DNA from: Cernens ardua
Lineage (GTDB): Bacteria > Pseudomonadota > Gammaproteobacteria > Pseudomonadales > Halomonadaceae
Assembly (NCBI RefSeq): GCF_051251085.1
Contig: NZ_JBPCZH010000001.1
Coordinates: 682,001-746,000 of the forward strand
Direction: 5' to 3'
DNA: 64,000 bases
The notes under the pieces are model-generated. The model was not told the origin of the DNA, made no database searches, and saw only the letters and a list, made by a program, of their open reading frames with translations. This document shows, piece after piece, positions 54,316 to 63,293 of this stretch. A program made the translations under genes and the position numbers. Numbering within the stretch: position 1 is the stretch's first letter; each line of letters starts with the position of its first letter.

Positions 54316-54532
54316 ACGCGCCGAGTCAAGGGCAACCAACCTTGCTCTCCGGCGCTTCCACCTTTTGCTGACTACCGCAGGAGTTGGGCTTTTGTACATG
54401 CTCGGTCATTCCGGTATATCCTGTTAACAGGTATATCTCCTACTGACAGAGCCTGAACATGGCAAAGGTTAGGCAGGTGGGTCGGTTGTTGTAGCCAAGT
54501 CGATATTATTGTTTTTATATCGATGATCATGT

Positions 54533-54607
54533 TGGGGTATCGCCAAGTGGTAAGGCACCGGTTTCTGGTACCGGCATTCCCAGGTTCGAATCCTGGTACC
54601 CCAGCCA
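54533..54607 (+). tRNA. tRNA-Gln (CUG)
   Basis: A full cloverleaf of 75 nt with encoded CCA: acceptor TGGGGTA/TACCCCA, anticodon stem CCGGT/ACCGG with loop TTCTGGT giving anticodon CTG, and T arm with GTTCGAATC. The U1-A72 pair is typical of bacterial tRNA-Gln. It lies between lolB and prs as in related bacteria. Confidence 0.97.
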
Positions 54608-55000
54608 TTTAATCAAGATCATCGCCGAATAATGTATCTATCCACTGGCCTCAACAGTATACATATCCACTCTTCTTCCCTACCCTTCGTTCCGTTCTTC
54701 TGAAACATCGATTGCTGAACAGCCAATACAAACATGCCGGCAGAAGCAAAACCGTTGCTTTACTCCCATCGAACGGCGATTTACTCATCCATATTGCCAT
54801 CGATGTTGATATAATTTTTGGCATCGTGATCATTGGTCTTTTCCAAAAGTGGTAACGCACTGTCATAGTGGCGCCCCGGGAAATCCAACGGGTATGTTCC
54901 TTGCAGGCAAGGCCCCTGATAGAAGCAAACCCCAAAGCACGATGCCTGATCGTTTCAGCATGCAACAAGACTCTTTCCAGCATTAAAAGGTAGCTGTGTC
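54608..55000. other. Leader between tRNA-Gln and prs
   Basis: About 390 bp contain no gene. Long prs leaders are common in gammaproteobacteria. I see no clear terminator after the tRNA, so prs may be read from the tRNA promoter as well as its own. Confidence 0.4.
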
Positions 55001-55942
55001 GTGTCCAAATTAATGGTTTTCGCTGGTAATGCTCACCCCGAATTGGCTCGCAAGGTCGCAGAGGCCCTGGATAATCGCCTTGGCCATGCCACTGTAGGTC
55101 AATTCAGCGATGGTGAGATCACTGTAGAGATCAATGAAAACGTCCGCGGCAAGGATGTCTTCATTCTCCAGTCCACCTGCGAACCCACCAATGACAATCT
55201 GATGGAGCTCATCCTGATGGTAGATGCACTGCGTCGTGCGTCTGCCACGCGTATTACTGCCGTAGTACCCTATTTCGGCTATGCACGTCAGGATCGCCGT
55301 ATCCGTTCCGCTCGTGTACCGATTTCAGCGAGGGTTGTCTCGGACATGATGGTAAAAGCCGGTGTGGACCGTGTAATGACAATGGACCTTCATGCCGACC
55401 AGATTCAGGGCTTCTTTGATGTCCCGGTGGACAACGTTTACGGCTCCCCCATTCTGTTGGATGATATTGAGCGTCAGAATTACGACGATGTTATTGTTGT
55501 CTCCCCTGACATCGGCGGTGTGGTTCGTGCCCGTGCAGTCGCCAAGCAGCTGGATGTCGAACTGGCGATCATCGACAAGCGTCGCCCGCGCGCCAATACC
55601 GCACAGGTAATGCACATCATCGGTGAGGTGAAGGATCGCACCTGTATTCTGGTCGATGACATGGTGGATACGGCGGGTACCTTGTGCAAGGCCGCTGAAG
55701 CACTGAAAAAACATGGGGCGGCACGGGTAGTTGCCTACGCCACACACCCCATTCTGTCAGGCCCTGCGGTCGACAATATCAATGATTCCGTACTGGATGA
55801 ACTGGTCATTACAGATACCATTCCCCTGTCGGAAGCAGCCAGCCAATCTGGCAAGATTCGCCAGTTGACAGTCGCTGGCCTGATTGCTGAAGCAATTCGC
55901 CGCGTCAGCAATGAAGAATCTGTTAGCGCGATGTTCCACTGA
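55001..55942 (+). CDS. prs: Ribose-phosphate pyrophosphokinase
   Basis: The enzyme (313 residues) makes PRPP for purine, pyrimidine, His, Trp and NAD synthesis. MTMDLHADQIQGFFD and the PRPP-binding VDDMVDTAGTLCKAA (about 218-232) are diagnostic. The start is GTG at 55001, with AAAAGG about 10 bases upstream, and matches the family N-terminus SKLMVFAGNAHPELA. The downstream rplY shares the direction; a hairpin lies between them. Confidence 0.97.
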   Translation: MSKLMVFAGNAHPELARKVAEALDNRLGHATVGQFSDGEITVEINENVRGKDVFILQSTCEPTNDNLMELILMVDALRRASATRITAVVPYFGYARQDRRIRSARVPISARVVSDMMVKAGVDRVMTMDLHADQIQGFFDVPVDNVYGSPILLDDIERQNYDDVIVVSPDIGGVVRARAVAKQLDVELAIIDKRRPRANTAQVMHIIGEVKDRTCILVDDMVDTAGTLCKAAEALKKHGAARVVAYATHPILSGPAVDNINDSVLDELVITDTIPLSEAASQSGKIRQLTVAGLIAEAIRRVSNEESVSAMFH

Positions 55943-55974
55943 GGTTTCCCAGTGGCGCATCCTGCGACAGTCAT

Positions 55975-55997
55975 ACGAAGTTCACGAACTTCGTTTT
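55975..55997 (+). terminator. Hairpin between prs and rplY
   Basis: The stem ACGAAGTTC/GAACTTCGT is followed by TTTC, 33 bases after prs. The perfect stem leaves only a 2-base loop, so the closing pairs must open. It is probably a terminator or attenuator; rplY follows 95 bases later. Confidence 0.55.
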
Positions 55998-56092
55998 CTG
56001 GCGGAAAGGATACGATCTGGTCGCGGTTTGTATCCTGAAGTACTCCGCTTTACTTAACGAATGCACGCTAAAGTGCACATAAAGGAATTAAC

Positions 56093-56773
56093 ATGAAGCA
56101 CGATTATACTCTTTCTGCAATTGTGCGTACGGAGCTGGGGAAAGGTGCGAGCCGCCGCCTGCGCCGTGCGAACGAACGTGTTGCTGGTATCATTTATGGT
56201 GGTGATGCCGAGCCTCTCCCCATCGCTATCGACAAGCCTGCATTCTACAAGGCGATCAGCGATGATGCTTTCTTCTCTTCCGTCGTGAAACTCGACATCG
56301 AAGGTGGAAAGGTTGAGCAGGTTATCATCCGTGATCTTCAGCGCCATCCTTTCAAGGAGCTGATCACTCACGCTGACTTCCAACGCATCAATGCGAACGA
56401 AGAAATCACCCTGAACATTCAGCTGCACTTCAACAATGCAGAAGAAGCCAAAGGTGTTAAAGACGAAGGCGGTATCCTCAACGTTCTGTTGAACGAAGTG
56501 GAAATCAGCGCGCTGCCGAAAGATCTGCCTGAATACCTCGAGCTCGACGTTGCTGAGCTGGGTCTGGGTGAGTCTCTGCACTTGTCTGACATCAAAGTAC
56601 CCGCTGGCGTTACACTGACTGCTCTGGCACACGTCGAAGATGACGAAGATGCTGACGCAGCGGTTGTCACCGTTTCTCATCCGACAGTTGAATCCGAGTC
56701 TGACGAAGACGAAGAAGCAGCGGACGATGAAGCGGCCTCTGACGAAGGCGAAAGCAAAGACGAAGAAGAGTAA
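56093..56773 (+). CDS. rplY: 50S ribosomal protein bL25, long CTC form
   Basis: The 226-residue protein has an N-terminal L25 domain (about 1-95, binds 5S rRNA) and a C-terminal TL5/CTC beta domain (about 100-185). E. coli L25 is only the first domain. The last 40 residues are almost all Asp, Glu, Ala and Ser (for example SDEDEEAADDEAASDEGES). AAGGA precedes the ATG by 7 bases. The prs-rplY-pth-ychF order is conserved. Confidence 0.97.
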   Translation: MKHDYTLSAIVRTELGKGASRRLRRANERVAGIIYGGDAEPLPIAIDKPAFYKAISDDAFFSSVVKLDIEGGKVEQVIIRDLQRHPFKELITHADFQRINANEEITLNIQLHFNNAEEAKGVKDEGGILNVLLNEVEISALPKDLPEYLELDVAELGLGESLHLSDIKVPAGVTLTALAHVEDDEDADAAVVTVSHPTVESESDEDEEAADDEAASDEGESKDEEE

Positions 56774-56786
56774 TTCGTCTTTATGG

Positions 56787-56822
56787 CCCCCCGAGCGTCC
56801 AGGATGCTCGGGGGGTTATTTT
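56787..56822 (+). terminator. Terminator after rplY
   Basis: The stem CCCCCCGAGC/GCTCGGGGGG (10 bp, 9-base loop) is followed by TTATTTT. It lies 14 bases after the stop codon. Confidence 0.93.
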
Positions 56823-57056
56823 ATGGTAGAAACACAAGCGGAGACCGGGTATTTCAAGACAGGTCTTCAGGCGGGTGCGTCATTCCATCCAAGTGTATGC
56901 AACCAAACGGATATCCTTTTGATTAGGTGTCCCCGAAATCATCCGATAACATGGGACTTGGCATCGCCTGAAACAAAATCTCGTGTATTCATGCTTTGTC
57001 ACACTTGCTCCCCTTTTCAGCCCCATCCTTCCGAATTTTCATTATGGTGTTAACCC

Positions 57057-57644
57057 ATGTCCTCTTCCATTAAAGCCATTGTTGGACTGGCCAACCCCGG
57101 TAGCGAGTACGCAGAGACTCGACACAATGCGGGCGCATGGTTCGTAGAAGAACTCTCTCGGCGCAATAATCAGCCCTTGCGTGCAGAGAAAAAATTCCTC
57201 GGTGAATACGCCAAAGTACATCTCGGCGGCCGGGACATTCATCTACTGATACCCACTACGTTCATGAATAGAAGTGGTCAGGCCGTTGCTGCGCTGGCAC
57301 GTTTTTATAAACTGGCCCCAGAAGAAATTCTGGTTGCGCATGATGAACTGGATATCGCACCCGGGGAAATTCGCTTCAAAAAGAGCGGCGGTCACGGTGG
57401 ACATAATGGATTACGTGACATCATCAGTGCACTGGGTAATAACCGTGATTTTTATCGTTTGCGGGTAGGCATTGGGCACCCGGGTGACGCTGCCAAGGTT
57501 GTCAACTATGTGCTGGGGACTCCCGGCAAGTCAGATCGAATTGCAATTGATAACGCGATAGCTGCCGCTCTAGATGACCTACCCCTGGCTCTTGATGGAG
57601 AATGGAACAAGGCAATGAGCCATCTACATAGCCTCCATTTCTGA
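57057..57644 (+). CDS. pth: Peptidyl-tRNA hydrolase
   Basis: The 195-residue enzyme frees tRNA from prematurely released peptidyl-tRNA. Catalytic residues are visible: Asn in GLANPGSEYAETRHNAG with the general-base His (about residue 23), MNRSGQAV, HDELDI and the GGHGGHNGLRD loop. Length matches E. coli Pth (194). The ribosome site is weak. Its position before ychF is conserved. Confidence 0.97.
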   Translation: MSSSIKAIVGLANPGSEYAETRHNAGAWFVEELSRRNNQPLRAEKKFLGEYAKVHLGGRDIHLLIPTTFMNRSGQAVAALARFYKLAPEEILVAHDELDIAPGEIRFKKSGGHGGHNGLRDIISALGNNRDFYRLRVGIGHPGDAAKVVNYVLGTPGKSDRIAIDNAIAAALDDLPLALDGEWNKAMSHLHSLHF

Positions 57645-57968
57645 TATATAAACGTCCGCAATCTGCACAGCGCCCTCATGATCGGTTAGACTATGCCGAA
57701 TCAGAGTCATGTGTACAAAAGCTGGCGATACTCAGTGGCTATCGTTATGGCAACAGTTCTCGCCAAGGCGATGAGGTATAAACCAAGCAGCACACTCCAT
57801 GTGCTTACCGCCAAGAGCCACGCTCAGTCTACATGGCAATCATTCATGACAAGATGAGTCTCCACTTGGGGTGTTTTTCAGTATGCGGGCCCTTACAATG
57901 CCAGTGCTTGCTCAAACACACTCTTACAGGAGCCTCCTCCCTCATCCTTAAGGTTTCAGGACAACACT
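57645..57968. other. Spacer between pth and ychF
   Basis: About 320 bp without a credible gene. No clear terminator follows pth, so ychF may be transcribed from pth or from its own promoter here. Confidence 0.35.
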
Positions 57969-59063
57969 ATGGGCTTTAATTGCGGCATTGTCGGTTTGCC
58001 GAACGTGGGTAAATCAACGCTATTCAATGCACTGACAAAATCAGGCATCGATGCAGAAAACTTTCCCTTCTGCACCATCGAACCCAATACAGGTATTGTA
58101 CCAATGCCTGATCCCCGTCTGGATGCGTTGTCCGAGATTGTCAAACCGCAAAGAGTCGTCCCCACCACGATGGAGTTCGTGGATATTGCAGGCCTTGTGG
58201 CGGGTGCCTCCAAGGGGGAAGGGTTGGGTAACCAGTTTCTCGCGAATATCCGTGAGACAGACGCAATCGCCCATGTGGTACGTTGTTTCGATGATGAGAA
58301 TGTGATCCATGTCGCCAATCAGGTTGACCCTCAGGCCGATATCGAAACCATCAATATCGAATTGGCGCTTGCTGATCTGGACAGTGTTGATCGTGGCATC
58401 CAACGTTTGACGCGCGTTGCCAAGGGCGGCGATAAAGAAGCTATCGCAACCAAAGCGGTATTGGAAAAAATTCAGCCTCACTTGGCAGAAGGGAATCCAC
58501 TTCGTTCCTTCGGGCTGGATGATGATGAAAAAGTATTGTTGCGTGGCTATGGTTTCCTAACGCTGAAACCCACCATGTATATTGCCAATGTCGATGAAGA
58601 TGGCTTCGAAAACAATCCTTATCTGGATATCGTTCGCAAGATTGCCGAACAGGAAAACGCCGTTGTCGTCGTTGTCTGCAACAAACTGGAAGCTGAAATT
58701 GCCGAACTGGATGATGGCGAAGAAAAAGCCATGTTTCTGGAAGAGCTGGGGATGAAAGAACCGGGGCTTGATCGTGTCATCCGCGCCGGTTATTCACTGC
58801 TTGGCCTGCAAACCTATTTTACAGCCGGTGTACAGGAAGTCAGAGCCTGGACAACCCCTGTCGGGGCCACGGCACCGCAGGCAGCAGGCGTTATTCATAC
58901 CGATTTCGAAAAGGGCTTTATTCGTGCCGAGGTGATCAGCTACGAAGACTTTATCACCTACAAGGGCGAAGCAGGTGCCAAGGACGCAGGCAAATGGAGA
59001 CTCGAAGGCAAGAGCTACATTGTTCAGGATGGTGATGTTGTTCACTTCCGCTTCAATGTATAG
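57969..59063 (+). CDS. ychF: YchF, ribosome-binding ATPase of the Obg family
   Basis: The 364-residue protein has G1 GLPNVGKST (about residues 8-16), G3 DIAGLVAGASKGEG, and ANVDED in place of the canonical NKxD, which is why YchF prefers ATP. A coiled coil (about 200-280) and a C-terminal TGS domain (LQTYFTAGVQEVRAWT...) follow. It binds the 70S ribosome and influences stress response. The length matches E. coli (363). AGGA lies upstream of the ATG. Confidence 0.97.
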   Translation: MGFNCGIVGLPNVGKSTLFNALTKSGIDAENFPFCTIEPNTGIVPMPDPRLDALSEIVKPQRVVPTTMEFVDIAGLVAGASKGEGLGNQFLANIRETDAIAHVVRCFDDENVIHVANQVDPQADIETINIELALADLDSVDRGIQRLTRVAKGGDKEAIATKAVLEKIQPHLAEGNPLRSFGLDDDEKVLLRGYGFLTLKPTMYIANVDEDGFENNPYLDIVRKIAEQENAVVVVVCNKLEAEIAELDDGEEKAMFLEELGMKEPGLDRVIRAGYSLLGLQTYFTAGVQEVRAWTTPVGATAPQAAGVIHTDFEKGFIRAEVISYEDFITYKGEAGAKDAGKWRLEGKSYIVQDGDVVHFRFNV

Positions 59064-59163
59064 CGCCCTTTCAAAAGGCGCCTGTGAGACTGCTTCTTGA
59101 GTAATGACTCAGCGCTTGGGTAGAAACAAGCGCTGGTTAGCTTCGCAAAGCACGAGCAAACCA

Positions 59164-59209
59164 TAAAGAGAGGGGCTGACGGTCATGACACCATCAGCCC
59201 CTCTCTTTA
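59164..59209. terminator. Bidirectional terminator between ychF and sotB
   Basis: A perfect 16 bp inverted repeat (TAAAGAGAGGGGCTGA and its complement) with a 14-base loop, A-rich on the left and T-rich on the right. It lies 100 bp after ychF and 137 bp after the convergent sotB, and can stop both. Confidence 0.85.
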
Positions 59210-59345
59210 TCATGTATCATTCAGACCCTTCCATGGCCATGACATGGGCACCAGGCGGGCTTCATCACATTGAAGTCACAAGAACAATCCGGCATCCAGC
59301 CGCCCCACATGCTTCGGCTTCCCAGAATGATCAAGAGCCGTGCCA

Positions 59346-60545
59346 TCAGGCCCCATTATGCCGGATTCGCTTACTCATCAAGGAACGCCCTGCAACGGCG
59401 CCATAAAGCAAAGTACCGACCAGAGCCAAACCACCGCCGTAAATACCCACAAGGCTCAACTGTTGATGGCTGATGACGATACTGCCCAACAGGGCCCCTC
59501 CTCCAATACCCACGTTGTAAAGGCTGGAATAAACGGCCATCCCCACATCCGTTGCATCGCTTGCCTGTTCCAGGATACGTGCCTGCAGACTTAACCCAAG
59601 GCACATGATGGAAGCCCCCCAGATCGCCACCAATACCATGAGCATTTCATGACTGTGTGCAACTGGCAGTAGCAGAAAAAGACAAAGGGTCATGACAGCT
59701 ACAGTCGCGAACATAAAGGTCCTGGGGAATTTCCCCCCCAAGCGACTGAACAGCAACGAGCCCACGATTCCAGTAATACCAAATGCCAACAATAGTCCTG
59801 TGACCATCATGCTGGAAAGGTGCGCCACTTCTATAGAGAATGGATCAATATAGCTATACGCCATGAAATGACCGGTGACCATCAGTAGCGTCAGGGCATA
59901 GAAAGTGAGCAGCAAAGGTCGCTTCAACAACGTGGGAAGGCTGGAAAATGACCCTGCGTTCTCGCTGGGCAACAAGGGCAGTGAACGCCCAAGCACCAGC
60001 AGTATCATGGTAGCCGCCATGGCGACCAATGAGAAAGTAAGCCGCCACCCAAACGCGTTACCGATAATGCGACCCAGTGGGACACCCAGTACCATTGCCA
60101 GCACCGTTCCTGTCGCCAGAAGCGCAAGCGATTTGTGCTCTTTCCCCGGCGGGCCAATACGCACCGCTAACGATGCCGTGATGGACCAGAAAATCGAGTG
60201 CGCCAATGCAATACCGATACGACTGACGACCAGTACGGGGTAACTCCAGCTCACTGAAGAGAGAATATGGCTGATAATAAAGATGACAAATACCACACTG
60301 AGCAGGCGTCGACGCTCCATCTTGCGAGTAAGCAACATGGCAGGTAGAGAAAACACCGCGACTACCCAGGCATATATAGTCAGCATCAACCCGATTTCAT
60401 GCACAGGAAGATTAAAGCTGATACTGATGTCATTCAGCAATCCTACCGGCATGAATTCGGTAGTATTGAAAATAAAGGCAGCCAGCGCCAACAAACCAAC
60501 ACGCAGCCAGGCCTGCCGATTCGAATAGGAGGTCGATGAGGTCAT
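59346..60545 (-). CDS. sotB: SotB-like sugar efflux MFS transporter
   Basis: The 12-helix major facilitator of 399 residues aligns along its length with E. coli SotB (YdeA), which exports arabinose and other sugars. Shared stretches include AAFIFNTTEFMPVGLL, MLTIYAWVVAVFSLP, SIFWSITASLAVRI and MVLGVPLGRIIG. I start at 60545 because it matches the SotB N-terminus; the frame extends 15 codons further. A 17 bp tandem repeat lies directly upstream. The true substrate is unknown. Confidence 0.9.
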   Translation of the reverse strand: MTSSTSYSNRQAWLRVGLLALAAFIFNTTEFMPVGLLNDISISFNLPVHEIGLMLTIYAWVVAVFSLPAMLLTRKMERRRLLSVVFVIFIISHILSSVSWSYPVLVVSRIGIALAHSIFWSITASLAVRIGPPGKEHKSLALLATGTVLAMVLGVPLGRIIGNAFGWRLTFSLVAMAATMILLVLGRSLPLLPSENAGSFSSLPTLLKRPLLLTFYALTLLMVTGHFMAYSYIDPFSIEVAHLSSMMVTGLLLAFGITGIVGSLLFSRLGGKFPRTFMFATVAVMTLCLFLLLPVAHSHEMLMVLVAIWGASIMCLGLSLQARILEQASDATDVGMAVYSSLYNVGIGGGALLGSIVISHQQLSLVGIYGGGLALVGTLLYGAVAGRSLMSKRIRHNGA

Positions 60546-60612
60546 TCCATATTCCACTATCGTTATGGTGAGATTGGAAACCATGCCCAATCAGGCGGGA
60601 TAACAGGCGATA

Positions 60613-60738
60613 TACTGTTTTAACCAAGGCACTGTGTTAATCAATGCACTGTTTTGGCCAATACACTATTTTAACCGATACACTACTTTAACCATTACAC
60701 TACTCAAACAGTACGATGTTCAAACAGTACATTGTTCC
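60613..60738. repeat. About seven 17 bp tandem repeats upstream of sotB
   Basis: Units start at 60613, 60630, 60647, 60664, 60681, 60698 and 60714. The core is CACTRTTTTAACCRATA with drift; units 6 and 7 have lost one base and share CAAACAGTA. A partial eighth unit follows. Neighbouring units are most alike, as in a minisatellite grown by stepwise duplication. It covers the sotB promoter region. Confidence 0.9.
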
Positions 60739-61248
60739 AGGTTCCAGACGTACAAGGCTTCAGCCAGTAATATTGCTGACCGAACAGTTATCCACATTAT
60801 GAAGAAGGAACGGCCATACCGACACAAGCCTTTGCATCGATATATGACCGAACGAGTATGGGCGTAACCACAAGGCATATTGCCCATGAAACGCCGCGGC
60901 GGATTATTACACCAAGTTGCGTTTTCATCTATAGCCTTATGTATAATAATTGTGTCCAAACCACGCAAAGAAAGAGACGAGGCAATTTTCCAGGCCAAAA
61001 AGGCAGGTCAACGGTATATGTGTCAGCTATACGCCATAAAGTAGGCATTTCTTTTTGCGATCCTTTGTACATTTTTCGTGCTATCCGATTTCACATACCT
61101 CCCTTCAAAAAGACGGCTGGCCTCTGTATTCCGGGGCTTTTCTCACGTGGTTTTTCCAGTTATAAAGTGCTCTTGAAATTGATGTACCTATTCTTCGCTG
61201 ATTGATAGCCGTTTCAGGAAGAGCAGATTTATGGCAATATGACACAAA
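60739..61248. other. Spacer upstream of pitA
   Basis: About 510 bp without a credible gene. A single perfect DnaA-box sequence TTATCCACA is at 60788-60796; alone it is probably chance. The right end leads into the Pho-box-like element. Confidence 0.35.
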
Positions 61249-61266
61249 TTGTCACATTACTGTCAT
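61249..61266 (+). promoter_or_regulatory. Pho-box-like element upstream of pitA
   Basis: The 18-mer TTGTCACATTACTGTCAT fits the two 7-base repeats plus 4-base spacer of the PhoB box (CTGTCAT-AWAW-CTGTCAY): 15 of 18 positions by my count. TAATAC follows 7 bases later as a possible -10. It lies 62 bp upstream of the pitA start. Confidence 0.65.
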
Positions 61267-61328
61267 CTTGAAGTAATACGCTTGCCGCGCACCTTGAATC
61301 ACATGTTGTCCGCTCGGAATCCTTGCTT

Positions 61329-62936
61329 ATGTCCATGCCTCCCCCTCCGGAACCCTCTGTCAACGTCACAGAAGTAGCACAGCGTTCCAAGAGAGGCTTC
61401 TCGAAACTGCCCACGGCCCTGCTTATGGGGGGCATGATACTGGCAGGCCTTTGTTATATATTTTATTGCCTGGGTATTGATCTCGATGGTATTCCTGCCA
61501 TTCCCTGGATCACCCTGTGCGCTGCACTTCTGATCGCCTTTGGCTTCGAATTTGCCAACGGATTTCATGATACTGCCAATGCAGTCGCCACCGTCATTTA
61601 CACCCGTTCCATGCCACCGCAGGCAGCAGTGCTCTGGTCTGGACTCTTTAACTTTTTCGGTGCTCTGGTGGCAACTGGAACTGTCGCCTACGGTATTATT
61701 GCGCTATTGCCTGTCGAACTGATTACCCAGGTCGGTACCGGTGCCGGCCTTGCCATGGTTTTTGCGCTATTACTGGCTGCCATCAGTTGGAATATCGGTA
61801 CCTGGTATTTTGGCTTGCCCAATTCCAGTTCTCACACCCTGGTTGGCTCCATACTCGGAGTGGGACTTGCCAATAATTTTCTGGAAACCGGGCGTGCTTC
61901 CATCCATGGTATCGATTGGGGCCAGGCTGAAAAGATCGGTTTGTCGCTGCTCTTCTCCCCTATCATCGGATTTATTGCCGCTGCCCTGTTGTTGATTGTC
62001 ATGAAAGTCTTCATCCGGGCGCCTTCACTGAACAAGGTGGCGCAGCCTGATGAGAAACCACCCGGCTATATTCGGGGTCTCCTGATACTGACATGTACAG
62101 GGGTCAGTTTTGCCCACGGGTCGAATGACGGGCAAAAAGGGATGGGGCTCATCATGTTGATTCTAATTGGACTGGTACCGGCTGCCTTTTCCCTGAACCC
62201 GGATTCCCACACTCAGGATCTTGTCGAACTCCAACAGGCATCCAACCACGTTGCACAGATGCTGGAACAGTATCCATACCCACCCACCACTATCGATTCA
62301 CCTCAGAAAGTGGTTACAGAGACGATTAAAAACCATAGCTGGGATATACAGGCCACACCTGCACTGGCCGAGTACCTGCGTAGTACAAGTGATGAGCTGG
62401 CCCGTTATCATAGCTTTAGTGAAATTCCCCACGAGGAAGTCGCTCAGATCCGTACACGCTTGTATCTTACGGGAGAGGCCCTTCATCTGATCGAAGAAGG
62501 CCGTGTGCTTGCCATTTCGCCACAGGACCGGCAAGCCGTGGATGCCTACCAGGCAGCCGTCAATCGGAGCACCCAATACATTCCTTCATGGGTAAAAGTG
62601 GCGGTTGCACTGGCTCTGGGGCTCGGTACCATGGTTGGCTGGAAACGGGTCGTGACAACCATTGGTGAGAAAATCGGCAAAGACAATCTGAATTATGGAC
62701 AAGGGGTCGCTGCGCAAACGGTGACCATGGCCACCATCGGAGCGGCTGATCACCTTGGGCTCCCTGCCTCTACGACCCATGTACTTTCATCCGCTATTGC
62801 GGGGTCCATGTCCGCCAATGGTTCCGGCCTGCAATGGGCAACCATTCGCAATATGATACTGGCATGGATCATGACGCTACCCGCTACAATACTCCTCTCC
62901 TTTATCCTCTTTATTATTTTGCGTATGGTGTTCTAG
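61329..62936 (+). CDS. pitA: Pit-family inorganic phosphate transporter
   Basis: The 535-residue phosphate:cation symporter carries both PiT signatures: FEFANGFHDTANAVATVIYT (about residues 74-93) and GAADHLGLPASTTHVLSSAI (about 479-498). The inverted-repeat membrane domains flank a soluble segment of about 120 residues (about 290-410) seen in PitA/PitB. The ATG at 61329 is used; the TTG two codons earlier is less likely. E. coli PitA has 499 residues. Confidence 0.95.
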   Translation: MSMPPPPEPSVNVTEVAQRSKRGFSKLPTALLMGGMILAGLCYIFYCLGIDLDGIPAIPWITLCAALLIAFGFEFANGFHDTANAVATVIYTRSMPPQAAVLWSGLFNFFGALVATGTVAYGIIALLPVELITQVGTGAGLAMVFALLLAAISWNIGTWYFGLPNSSSHTLVGSILGVGLANNFLETGRASIHGIDWGQAEKIGLSLLFSPIIGFIAAALLLIVMKVFIRAPSLNKVAQPDEKPPGYIRGLLILTCTGVSFAHGSNDGQKGMGLIMLILIGLVPAAFSLNPDSHTQDLVELQQASNHVAQMLEQYPYPPTTIDSPQKVVTETIKNHSWDIQATPALAEYLRSTSDELARYHSFSEIPHEEVAQIRTRLYLTGEALHLIEEGRVLAISPQDRQAVDAYQAAVNRSTQYIPSWVKVAVALALGLGTMVGWKRVVTTIGEKIGKDNLNYGQGVAAQTVTMATIGAADHLGLPASTTHVLSSAIAGSMSANGSGLQWATIRNMILAWIMTLPATILLSFILFIILRMVF

Positions 62937-62992
62937 ATATCTTTGCAGGCCTACAGCATCTAACTATCCTGTTTGATCCTATCCGATCAGAG

Positions 62993-63022
62993 AAAAAGCT
63001 CGGTATATTTGCCGAGCTTTTT
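62993..63022 (+). terminator. Terminator after pitA
   Basis: The stem AAAAAGCTCGG/CCGAGCTTTTT (11 bp, 8-base loop) ends in its own T-run, 57 bases after the stop codon. Confidence 0.92.
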
Positions 63023-63173
63023 AACGATCAATGAGAGTATTTTATCGACCGGAAAGAAACATCATTCTTCTTATCGATCAATTTTGCCAGCTTCCTTTCG
63101 CAAGCAACCCTATATAGCGGGCGCGTAGAAATAGCAGCAACTCGATGATTTTTCGTCTTTTATATTTTTATGG

Positions 63174-63201
63174 TTGACATTTTCAGCATGATCAGTAAGA
63201 T
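63174..63201 (+). promoter_or_regulatory. Sigma-70 promoter of tRNA-Met
   Basis: TTGACA and TAAGAT are 16 bases apart. The start point would be about 63208, roughly 9 bases before the tRNA, followed by a short GC-rich discriminator (ACGCACCC). Confidence 0.75.
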
Positions 63202-63216
63202 ACGCACCCATCGAAG

Positions 63217-63293
63217 GGCTACGTAGCTCAGCTGGTTAGAGCACATCACTCATAATGATGGGGTCCCCTGTTCAAATCAGGGCGTAGCCACCA
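63217..63293 (+). tRNA. tRNA-Met (CAU), elongator
   Basis: 77 nt with encoded CCA. Acceptor GGCTACG/CGTAGCC is fully paired from position 1, so it is elongator, not initiator. The anticodon loop reads CTCATAA (anticodon CAT). It closely resembles E. coli metT. No terminator is obvious downstream. Confidence 0.97.

Noticed and set aside
54318..54355. Inverted repeat GCGCCG...CGGCGC with a nested AAGG/CCTT after the tRNA-Gln promoter, looking like a shrunken tRNA ending in TTCCA.
   Set aside because: The 5' arm overlaps the expected transcription start, so most of it would not be transcribed as a hairpin, and no tRNA arms are present.
60788..60796. Perfect DnaA box TTATCCACA.
   Set aside because: A single 9-mer without further boxes, AT-rich unwinding region or dnaA/dnaN neighbours is not an origin.
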